A stretch of 60,000 bases of DNA from Bolinopsis microptera (lineage: Eukaryota; Ctenophora; Tentaculata; Lobata; Bolinopsidae): contig NC_087081.1 in assembly GCF_026151205.1 (NCBI RefSeq), forward strand, positions 6,445,246-6,505,245. Direction: 5' to 3'. The notes below the pieces were generated by a model. It ran no database searches, had not been told where the DNA came from, and saw only the letters and a program-made list of their open reading frames with translations. Positions 43,801-55,800 of the stretch are shown in pieces. Position 1 is the first letter of the stretch; the number at the start of each line of letters is the position of its first letter. The translations under genes were made by a program, and so were the position numbers.

Positions 43801-46800
43801 AATCTTCAGCCAGAGATATCATAAGTTTACCATGCTAAGTTGGATATTGTGAACACTTCTCTATTCCTCAATTTTTAGTGGTGTCATAGATATTACATCG
43901 CCACAAAATTTACTACAGATACGCTAAAGGGTCTGGGCCTTGTACTAGACAAATTCTCCAGACTCGTGATTACACTCACTGCTAACAATATCACGTGACG
44001 TGCACGCAAACTCGCGCGCTAAAATGCGCGCATTCAGAAGTGACGAAAACATATGTCACCCCACTGTAGCTATCATTAAACTGTGGTAATAACGGTATCT
44101 GAGTATATAATAAGACTAGATATAACATACGAGGGATAGCAGCCCAGCTGTAAGCTTCTACGAAACTGAAGTTACGATATCAAGAGAAACGCCACTTTAG
44201 GACTACATTACTTCAGCTATATATCTTATCAAATTTATGCTCTTTAACAAAGCCCCTACTACAGCGCTGTACACAATGGTACAATTTTTAAGTAACACCT
44301 TGTAGGATTTACAACTACACGTTGAATATGGTACTTTCACTGGTAAAAACGGTTTCTTAGCAGCCACACCCCACATCTTCCGTTATGGAGTATATTTTAC
44401 ATAATTTAGCATAATTTGAGGTACTATGACAAAGCATCCTGGTTTTTATTGAGTAGTATTTTCTAGATCTAGTAAGAATTACACACTGGTTAGTGGATCT
44501 ACCGTCGAAAACTATCAGTGCGGAGATTGAAGATGTTGATGAACAGGCCCAGGTGACGACTTTAAAAGTTTATCTGGACCGGCAAAACCACGTACGTTCA
44601 CATATTCTCACGATCACCCCGTAACCATGACAACGTTAGGGCACCACCACCAATCAAAACATCTGTTCAAATGACACTTCCGCTTAGGTGTCAGGGCTCT
44701 CTCGGAAGCGAGATAATGGTACAGACAATAGTTTTTACTGTGGAACTAGCCCCTGGAAGTGGAGCTAGACCCTGAAATCCAGCAGCTTATCAGGCAGATC
44801 TAGCTGTCTTGCATTTCCTAGCTTTGTATTTAGTGGGCTTACAATCAGCTCCATAATACAATTACTGTAGACTTTTACTGTTGGTATTTGAGCTAGCCTT
44901 TATGGATCTCTGAGCTCGATGATAATACCAAACGTCAATAAGGATCCGATCCTATTCCAAGAATATGTTCTAAACCATAGAATACGAAGAAGCTACCTCC
45001 TAGAATCTAGAGTAGCAGCTATATGCTATTAACCAACTCAGCTGTAAGCCTATTCTCGTATTGCTTATATAAGTGTAGCCCAGTCTACGATAGCAGCTTT
45101 AAGTGTAGCTCAGCCTGCACCGTCACCTATAAAAGGTGTTAAAAGCGTGCACTAGCAGCCACTAGCTGCTGACACGGTGCAGAATTTGCTGGTAGACACT
45201 ACTGGTGTAAATTGTAATTATTTGTGTCGATGACGACTGTACTATATTCGCATGAGAGTGAAATGTTACTGCAAGCCGACATAAATACACCCAGGCAAAC
45301 CAAGCTATCTGCAAATCATGCAACCCCTCCATTTTTCAAAAAATCATGCTCGAAAAGAACCATCTTAACCCCTCCTTCCGGCTATCGTTAACCCCAAAAC
45401 CCCATAATTAAACCTCCAGGTAAACCCACTAATTAAACCCCTTGTGCCCCCTAATTAAACCTCCAGGTAAACCCACTAATTAAACCCCTTGTACCCCCTA
45501 ATTAAACCTCCAGGTAAACCCATTAATTAAACCCCTTGTACCCCCTAATTAAACCTCCAGGTAAACCCACTAATTAAAGTACACACGAAGTAAACCCCTT
45601 GTGCCCCCTAAACCCCCTCACCTTGAGAGCGTTAGTGAGTCTAGTCTCGTTCTCCCGTACAATGTTGACAGCCCCCACTCTCAGCTGTTGTTCTGTAGTC
45701 TCACAGTCCCCACAGTGGCCTGTACCGTTGGTTCCTGAGACCCACTCTGGGGAAGTCTGGGGTGGGAGGGCTAGTTTGTCTTGTACTCGACCCTTGTAGA
45801 AACCAGCCTGAAATAGTTAGGGTTAAGAATAGAAATGGGTTAGAGGGCTGAAATGGGCGTGTCATGATTACATTTCATTATGTTATCGCGTAAAACTTAT
45901 AGTTGGTTTGATTTGTATGTTGATTTGTTAGCGTTGGACTTAGATTATCATATTTGCTAAGTATCAGGAAAATTTGTAGCAATAGTCATCAGACCTCTAG
46001 GACACAGATAGTTTAGCGGGGAGACAGACAGGGAATCCCTGAATATAAAACCCGCAACTATACTCATTGCTTGGAATCTTAGGAATTTACAACTGATTGT
46101 AAGTGGTCTAGACCCCGAAATTGTGGAGAAGATAGACTCCGTTATCAGTATCTTTCGTCCCGAAACTCAGTTACATTTAGTGGAATAAAACCAATTAGGT
46201 GATTAGGGGTGATTACCGGAATTACTATATTAAATTTGAAGGAGGAGTTGTTACATTGTAGAGAGTCTGATTTTACACTGGTCACTGAGAGGAGATATTA
46301 TTGGGAGAGATACTGACTTTACAAACTTGTACTTTTATCCCATATGCAGGCCACAAGGAGTTGTGAGATCAGTTCCATCTCAAGAAAATATTAAATATTC
46401 CATAGTTCATACGTTAAGTTTGCCAGCATTCTCTTGAATTAAAATGTAGATTGGACAGTAGCCCAAGCCCCCCCCCCCCCTCGCCCCTCCAACATAGCAG
46501 CAGGGTGCAATATCCCCCACATAGAGTGAAAAAGTTAGCACCTGCACACCTGACGCTTAATTAGAGCGTGGGAAAGTGGGTGAGAGAGGTAATGTATCCT
46601 GGTATAATTGACAGATTCTGAATCTTAGCACCTCTTTAATTCGGATAAATGGTGATTATCGAGCTGCTATAATTTCAATTCGGATGGGAATTGTGTACTT
46701 GAGTGAAAGTGTGATGATTCGTGGGAAAATTAGTTTGAATTAGGCGACCTAGTGCCTAGTGGTGGTCGGTGGATCGTAACAAGACACATTATCAACTTCA

Positions 46801-49800
46801 GCTAAATTAAGTTCAATTATTTTATTCGCTAGAACTCTCCTTGTGTAACTGCCCTAAACTATACATTACCTGATAAAAACCCAGACGATCTACAGATAAT
46901 GAACGATACTGGAACATGGGCATGACTTCACGATATCCAGGATTGGTAGGATCGGCAGGATCTCGATTATGTCATCAGTTAACTGAACAACAGACGATCA
47001 ATATTCACTATTCAGTACAAAGAAAGGAAACCAAGTGGAAATAATGTGAAACTGAAGATAGAATCACACTTCCATTAAAATAATTAAAATAGAACCGATA
47101 TGAAGATGTGTGGGAGTGACAACAACAAAGCAATAAAAAGTAGCAAGCAGAACTTCTTCCGCAATAACACTACAGCACAACCAAGAGCTATGAACTCCAT
47201 GATTTATCTCTAAAATAAAGCAACTAATAAAAGCTCAAGCTTGACGGTGGGGGCGGTCGGTGGTTCAGTCACAATACGCAATTACCAATTCTTAAGTTAC
47301 TCAAGCAAGGATTGAATTGTTAACAAATAAACAACCTCGCAATATTTTACAGTAACAAGATTTACAAGGTGATAAGATCAGTATCTAGTCACGTACTGAA
47401 CAATAGCCTAGATTTACAGAAGCAAGCTGGCTTGATCAACATGGTAGTGTAACTAGTATCTGTTCTCAAACGTAACATGAAGTGGAGATGACAGAGATTA
47501 TCATTGTAATGAGTAAGCAATACAAAAGAAGGGATCCAGAGGACAGCAATATTGCAGTATGAACCTAGAGGGTGAACGATTGAAAAGAGTACAATAATTG
47601 CTTAACTATCAGCTTAAGTCATGAATAATGCATGGTAATATTGCAAAGATTCCACTCCTATAGCTAATGGATGGGTAGTAGAGATTGTAACTCTCCCGTA
47701 CTATGCAGAACAATGCAGTGCAAAGCAGAGTAAATCAGAGCTACCTTGTACCAAGAACAGTGATCTCTAACAAAACATAAGGAACATATTGATTATTGAT
47801 AATAGCTCTTAGAACAAGCTGAGCATGAGTCTTTCTATAAGATAGTGAACACCAGTCTTCTGGTTAAATAGTGAACATCAGTATTCTGGTTAGATTGAAA
47901 ACGAGATTTTAGAGTTTTATAAACCATGGAATAAACCTCGTAAGGTTTGGTAATTGCCATTAGAGTTGAAAAGTTGAAAAAAAAGCACGCTTTTCTTGAA
48001 CGAGATGTTAGACAGATGTTCCACTGAAAGAAAGTAAAACAAGGGTAAAGAAATGAGCGGTCTTTGAGAATCTGCATAATGGAAAATACTTTATAACCTT
48101 GTGTATGTGGTTATAAAAGTTCAAAGAAACTGCAACTTTTGCTGTAAAAGCTAAGCTCTGGTAGTAAAACTACAGAGTTAGACCAAGTGACCCTGTATAA
48201 AGTCAACCGACAGACGAAAGTAAGAGTCTTAAACCGCGTACCAGAATGCAGAGTGGTGCCAATAGTATCCAACAAGCATTAGTGAGGCCAATTAACCCCT
48301 TTAGAGTCTATCACCTGCAATCGGATAGTCACGTGCCAGTCATGGGCCAATCAGAGAGCGGTATTCGGGTCACGTGATGTGATAAGAACCAATCAGAGGC
48401 GTGGAGATATATCTGTGATGGCTCATTATAAGGAAATCTCGAATCACCACCCTTATGTCTTAATGATGATTGTGCAGAAATGAGACAGGAGATATAAGGT
48501 CATGACTGCTTGTGGAAACTCGAGATATATGAGGAATATGTCGGATTTTTTGCACGAAACTTTCAAGCCCAATCATCAGATCTAACAAAAATGTACGGAT
48601 GATAATGGAATAACGAAAAAGAGTCGAGTCTAGAAGAATGCTACGTAGACACTAGACACACTCAGACTACCTTTACTCTTATATTTCAACAAACTTTACC
48701 CAGATCTGAAGTGGTTTATAATAACATCCTAAAGATCTGATAAGTCTAAAACTAAAATCCGGTAGATAAAACTTTTACGGCGAATAACTAAAAAACCTGA
48801 CAATAACCTAACAAACAGAAGCAAAACCTCTCCCACAACCATCAGAGTACTGCAAGTAAGCAGTGCATGTATCTCCCATGAAGAGGAGGTGAAGAAGGAG
48901 GAAGTGGATCTGCAGTCTGCACCTCTCGTGTATTGACGGTTACCACACCTAGTTACCACGGTTACCACACCTTGTCTAGAAGCGGCAGTTATCCTTATTC
49001 GGGAGGGAGTATTGCCTTATATGGGTTGTAATTAGGCGGAAGTACAGACGTGCAGGTGCATGCAGTTTACTATGTACTTCCAATGAGGAAGAAGGTGTTG
49101 ACCTTACTTGCTAATCCCAGTGTAATTATCATAAAGGGGGGAATGCAACGTCAATTAATGTCAATTAATGTCAATTAATGTCAATTAATGTCAATTAATG
49201 TCAATTAATGTCAATGTCAGTTTTGCAAAATTTTGGAATACTGACATTAATTGACACGATATTTTTCGACCAGAGATTATGTAGTTCTACCATATTTTTA
49301 GCACTTTAGAACGTTTATATCATCAATTTATTCACTACTATCACATGGAAATGTGAAATGTGAAAAAATTCAGATCATTAAACAATAAAACTAAAATAAT
49401 ACGGTTTCCCGAAATTTAATTTTCTTAAATGGGCGTGGCCATCCAAGGGCGTGGTTCTCAACATCATCAGAACTTAAAACCCACATTAAACGAAATGCCT
49501 TCATGACATTTATATTTGAATAACGAATCTTAAACAGCTAACATTACTTCTTCATACTAAAAAAGCCGATTCTAGATATTTTACCTGTATAAGAAACCAA
49601 TAAAATATGGGCGTGGCCGGTGGGGACCGAAGATGGAAGAGTTGGAAGCTGAAATTTTTTTTGGTGGTCTTTGAACCTAAGGATCAACAGATAATAACAT
49701 ACTCATAATTATTCAAGGACATTTTGTTTTTTTGAACCGGTCTAACTTACATAGACGTGAATATCTTGAATATTTATCGAATAATGATAATCTCAAATTT

Positions 49801-52800
49801 CAAGACAAATTAATGTCAATTAATGTCAATTAATGTCAATTAATGTCAATTAATGTCAATTAATGTCAATTAATGTCAATTAATGTCAATGTCAGTTTGG
49901 GGGTTTTATGGAATACTGACATTAATTGACGTTGCATCACCCCCATCATAAATTTGGTAAATGTTAAATCCAACGGATTTTAGAAATTATGTCTTTCAAA
50001 TCACGTGACCATAACAAAAAAAAACTTTTACGCTTATTGTAGTTACTTCACGTATGGTTAACAGTTATGGTCGTGGTAATCACAAAGGATATTATCAGGT
50101 TTTAAAATATATGGTATCACGGAAATGACCAGATGTATATTATAGTAGTGTTGAAGGTCTGGCGGGAATGTTGCTCCACTGTTATACAGCTCACTTCCTG
50201 TAGGACAACTGGGCCATCTCTAGGAGACTTGGCACTTTGCCAGGGATTGTTTGGGGATTAGACATTTTGTCAGGTATTGTTAGGTACACTGTGAAACATT
50301 TTCACATTTTGGAAATGATGGAAAGTAAGCCAAACACTGGAAAGTGGAATACAAACTGTCAGTTCACAAAGAAGGGAGCTTACAAACTAAACAGGCACTG
50401 ACAAAATGTTACTAAAATCAGAAGGGAAAGCATGGACAGACTGTTGAGGTAGTGACTTAGTGAAGGGTCAAGTAACCTCCTAGCTAAGTGTGGAGATTGT
50501 TCGTGTTAAAAGACCGTACAAAGGGAGCTGCCAACTCATCAGTAAAACATGACGGGTCAGTCAAACCTACTGGAGAACTCTGAATTCAAAACTGAGGCAA
50601 GCTCCTGATTATTATGTTCTTAAGCAGAAATTTAAACCGCTACCAGACAAAAATCGGCGTCGGACCGACTTTAGGAGACAAGAAAACCAGGCTAACAATA
50701 TGTGAAATCAAATAACTCCCAAATCGACGATAGCCAGATGGCAGATGCGTTTAAAAGTTTAAAATACGTTTAAAAGTTTAAAATACATTTAAAAATCGCT
50801 GAAGACAGAAAACAACTAAAGCAGCTATAGACACCGTTTTAAACAAACGCTGAGAGATTTTCTAAATTTCACACCAATAATTACTGTTGAAACCAGACCT
50901 CATGCATTTGGTAGGATTAAGATACGAGATACCTGTTCTTGTGGGAGGGACCCGGATCAAACAATAATTGGTTTAATTAAATCAATTAACTAATTGATGG
51001 CACACGTCGAGTTTTTGAGGATTCCCACGGTAAGGTTCGGCTGAAGGTTAGAACAAAGGGAAGGACAGAAGTTAGTATTGTAAAATAATGACTGTTACTT
51101 ACTTTCTTTAGAACTACAAAGGTTACTCTCGTAAAATAATTAATGTGAGGTTCGTTTTCTTTTCCCTGATTTCAAATTCGTTACAGTACATGGTTTAACT
51201 CAAACACTTCAGTACTTACCTCAGACAGCAGAACAATGCTTCCAATTTTTCAGAATGTCAATCCTGTCCAAATTTTACAGTTGTCGATATTTGAGTCTGG
51301 ATTCAAGTATTAAATTACCCTCAGGTGTGTGGGATGACGTGGTAAATATTTGAATGGAAGGAGTTGTAAAAATTTGAATATTGGAGAGATGACAGAATTT
51401 CTCTGGTTGTCATGGTAACGGCGAATGTGCAGGTGTGCAGTACGTGGTAATATGGTAACATTTATTGTGCTAACTTTGTTAAAGTTAGACATATATATAG
51501 CCTTATAGGCTAATGGAGTGGCAGGTAGAGTGGGGGGGGGGGGGGACTTGGTCTCTTTACCATCAAGATAAACTTTGGTACAAACGTTGACCGTATCCAT
51601 GTCCGTCGACTCAACACATTTCTACCCAATAGATGGCTACGATTTTAAATTTATAAGGGTCATCATAAGACGGCATATTTCACATATCAGACTCATTAAT
51701 GAATTTAGACAGTTACTTGAATTTCTGACGGCAATACCCTGACCTAAGTTTCACAGAATCAGATCATTGGCATGTTCACCTATTGAGCACTGTGTTTAAA
51801 TTGCCTCAAAACATTTTCACTCTGCTGAAGGAATGACACTTTTTCTTCACCTTCATAAACCACAACCATGAGCCGACAGGTTTGAAATATTCAAATTATC
51901 AACACTGATTGGCTGCTAGCTTGAACTGCGCGCTCTGGTTGGTCGCGAGTTTAAATACTGCAATCCGATTGGTTGCAAGGATGTATGTCAGCTACCACTC
52001 TAGGAAGATGGCATACACCGGAGTTGTATGCCAGCACATCACGTGATAGAATCAACTGAACTGCCAAGCAACGAGGTGACGTCACGTGCGTTACCATGGT
52101 GACATGTGATGCCCTGATCACGTGATTTTCAATTATAGTAGTTGAAGTGTACATCCCCTTTGGTGTGTTGCTGGCGCGGGGGAAACAATAACTGCCTCTC
52201 TCTCTCTGGTACTATGTTATACTTACACTTACAAGATAAATATGAGCACAGCTGTCACCTGATTCCGAACACGGGGTATAATTTCAGGTATATTTTACAG
52301 AACCCCTCAGGACCGGAACCACACAGAAAAACATGAAACTTTCGCACGCAATCACGATCTGTGATTGATCTGTACTGAGCGCGATTGCACGGTTGATTTG
52401 GAGTAGAAGAAAGGGCGGTAAGATGGTTGGTGAAAGTACTGAGCTTTACAAAACGTTTGTAAGTAACTTGATTATTTAACTCACCCTATGGTTGGTGAAA
52501 GTACTGAGCTTTACAAAACGTTTGTAAGTAACTTGATTATTTAACTCACCCTATGGTTGGTGAAAGTACTGAGCTTTACAAAACGTTTGTAAGTAACTTG
52601 ATTATTTAACTCACCCTATGGTTGGTGAAAGTACTGAGCTTTACAAAACGTTTGTAAGTAACTTGATTATTTAACTCACCCTATGGTTGGTGAAAGTACT
52701 GAGCTTTACAAAACGTTTGTAAGTAACTTGATTATTTAACTCACCCTATTCTCTGAAGAAGGAGGGGATGTAAGGTGGGGTGACATTGGGTCACTTGGGT

Positions 52801-55800
52801 TGTTATTACTGTTCGTACTGGCTGATAGACTGTCCTGGGACGACCCCTGGAGCACCCTCGGATCAACCGGCCCGACTTTGGATCCTGGCAGTGGCCCAAA
52901 CGGGGACGAATGGAGGGGATAACTCCCTGTACCGTCTATATAAGGGTTAAAGAGCTGCCTAGCGTCCATCTGATCCCGAGCTAGAGACTCGTATGAGCTG
53001 GGAGAGTAGCTGCCTGCTTCTCTCTGGGAATCTGATATTATCCTCCGCTGGGGGTTACTGTCTGTTTCTGAGATGTTGTTGGAGGAGCTCTGGGAGTGGG
53101 AGTCTGAGGAGGGCTGGTAGAGTTTGGTTGCTTGGTCACGTGACTTGGGTTCGGCTGAGTAATCGTAGGTGATTTTACTGGGAGCTTGGGGTCCTCGAGA
53201 GGAAGTGGATGTTTTGGAGGTGGCCTCGCTCTCTGCTCGAGAGCTAGGACGAGAGCTCTGTCTGGAGTCCGGACTTTTTACTTCGGACTTTTTGGCTGAT
53301 CTGGAGTCTGGTCCGGAATGGTAACCGGATTTTTTAGCAGATTTTTTAGTTGAGTCTGGTCCAGAATGATAACCGGACTTTTTACCAGATTTTTTAGTTG
53401 AACGAGAGTCTGGTCCAGAATGGTACCCGGACTTTTTAGCAGATTTCTTGGCTGGGTGGGAATCTGGCCCAGGATTTAAGTCTGGTTTCTTGGCTGGACG
53501 GGAATCTGGCCCCGAACCAGATTTCTTTGCAGAGTGTGGGTCTATTCCGGAATTAAAGTCTGAACGAAAATCTGACATGGGATTAAATTCTGATTTCTTT
53601 ACTGAACGGACATCTGATTCGGCCTTACTGTCTGATTTCTTCAATGAACGGGAATCAGGTCCCGAGTGATATCCTGATTTCTTTCCAGAACGAGAATCTG
53701 GCCCCGAATGATAGTCAGATTTCCTTCCGGAGCGAACGTCTGGCCCCGAGTGATACCCGGATTTCCTGCGAGGATTTGGTTCCGCGGCCTGCGTATAACT
53801 CATCTTATTTGACCGTCCAAAGTCTGAACTTTTTGATTTTCTGACACGGAAATTACTACTGATTGAACTGAGAGCAGATTTAGACTGATGTCTTTCGTTT
53901 GGCTGCACATCAGCACTAGAAAAAGAAACTGAAGACTTCTTACTAGGAGCTGTGGAGCTCCTGTTATTACTGGAAACGGAAGAAATCTTAGTCAAACTAG
54001 ATCTGGAGGACGACAAGCTCTTCAAACTAGGATCCTTGGTGTCCTGAGACGGCATAGTGTTCTCACAATCAATACCTGACAACGTATTCAACAGGTCATC
54101 AAACTGCTTCTGCGAATCCTCGAATCCCTGCCTGATATTCTGCTTCATGCCACCGAATTACATTGAATCTTGACCTCCTTTAAAACAAATAAGAGTAAAA
54201 CTAGCGATGAGGTTAAGTTAAATCAGAGTGAAGTTTGATCTCGGAGTATGATGTTATGTCTAGAGGAGGAGAAATGTAACTGTATAAGTGTGACTTAACA
54301 ATGTTATGGTGAGAAAGAACAATAGCTTAACGTGACTTCATATAATTTCTAACAAACTATTCAATGTCAAGCAGACAAAATATACATTATATTACAGTAT
54401 CTATAAGAGTTAAGGAGAGTTTATAGCCATGCAGGTTGAAGACAGAGCTCATGCTACATGGGAAATTTATCAGTCTTCCGGATCACTTCCTATAGACTCT
54501 AATTTAAGTTGATTCTGTGGCAAAATCGGCTTGAAAAGCTAAACCGATGAGATGACACTAACACAAAAAATTTCAAATAAATCTGGAAAGAATGTAATCC
54601 GGATTAGATCCTCGATAGTAAAATCCGGAACAATCCGGAACCGGGAAGTAAAGTAACCGGAAACAAAGACAGACGAAAGATTAACTAAATCTAGAACAAA
54701 CACACACCGGGATCTGCAGACAGAGGACAAAATATGTATGAAGTAATGTGTAAAAGCAATCCAGAACAGATCCTAAGTGATGAAATCTTCATTAAATCCG
54801 GAACAAAAACGATCCTGGAAGTAAGTAAGAACAAAACTGAACAAACCCGGACACAAACCCGGACACAACCCCGGAACAGACACAGAAAGTAATGTGCAGA
54901 CTCCCCAGAAACAAGAGTCCCATAACATAATCCACACAACAACACTGATGACGAGTTACCAAGTAACGGCCAATTAGACTGTATATAAAAACTCTCCCAG
55001 TCTCTCTAGCTCCTTCCCTCTTTCTCCTCTCTTCTCCTCTTTTCTTCTTTCTCGCTAATGTTTTACGAGACGTTGAGAGCCGGAATATAGAGCCGTTATT
55101 TAGGAAGCAGGTAACGGTAAAAACGGGGAACTAACCGCGGCTTCGTGGGAAAAAGGAGCAAATAACAGGGCAAAAAATATGGGGTATTATGGGAGACGAT
55201 GATGTTATGAGGAACTATGAACAATGAACAAAGGTCGTCAGTCAAATACAGGTTTTTCGTGTAGACGATAAAGACTAAGTCATAAACACTCTCCTAAACA
55301 CTATGTTTACAGTTTAAACACTAGCCTTATTTCATGAATACTATGTTCAAAACATGGTCACCTCTCCAAATCTAGGGCGTGGAGAGAAGGTGGTATCAGG
55401 CACGGTGCTACGGCTTTTTGAGCTCAAATTGGATAAACTGGTAAAGAAATGTTGTAGAAACGAGAGAAATGTTGTAGAAACGAGAGAAATACTCGGCAGT
55501 TTAAAATGAAGTAAACTGTAAAACACTAAACACTATGACGCGTTCAAAACATAGGTCACTGGTATGGGTCGAACACGTGATGTAAATTGTACGGTACCAC
55601 GAATATTTGAGTACTAAATGGAATGACAAACGATATAAACTGACGGAGAACTCTGAGTCCTGAGAAAGAGCCAAATCGTAAACAGAACACTAAATATAAA
55701 ATTACAGCGGAGAGAGCAGAGAGAGAGAGAGAGAGAGAGAGTGAGAGAGAGAGAGATAAAAGAGAGAGAGCGAACAGAGCTCGCAACGGAGAAACAGATG

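Larger units (their letters stand above)
42537..45403 (-). other. Intron 4 (main part)
   Basis: Contains a C-rich patch near the acceptor side (42,617-42,633), CCAAT boxes at 43,203, 43,234 and 43,285, a pair of inverted words ACATATGTTTTCGTCACTTC (43,400) and GAAGTGACGAAAACATATGT (44,036) that mark a ~660-bp MITE, and the candidate first exon at 42,749-42,829. Confidence 0.6.
45808..52424 (-). other. Intron 3
   Basis: 6.6 kb besides the 65-bp repeats. Holds the second TTAATTGACA MITE (49,136-49,944), a G13 tract (51,532), CCAAT/CACGTG clusters at 48,316-48,400 and 51,905-52,125, and a candidate alternative first exon (46,870-46,923). Confidence 0.6.

Noticed and set aside
51310-51600. MDTVNVCTKVYLDG ORF as another first exon
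   Set aside because: The good donor (GATG|GTAAAG) gives phase 1, which does not fit exon 4 (phase 0), and the ORF continues through a poly(G) tract.
53448-53844. Plus-strand ORFs with ESGPE/LAGRESGP repeats
   Set aside because: Antisense shadows of the KKSGYHSGPDSRS coding repeats in exon 3.
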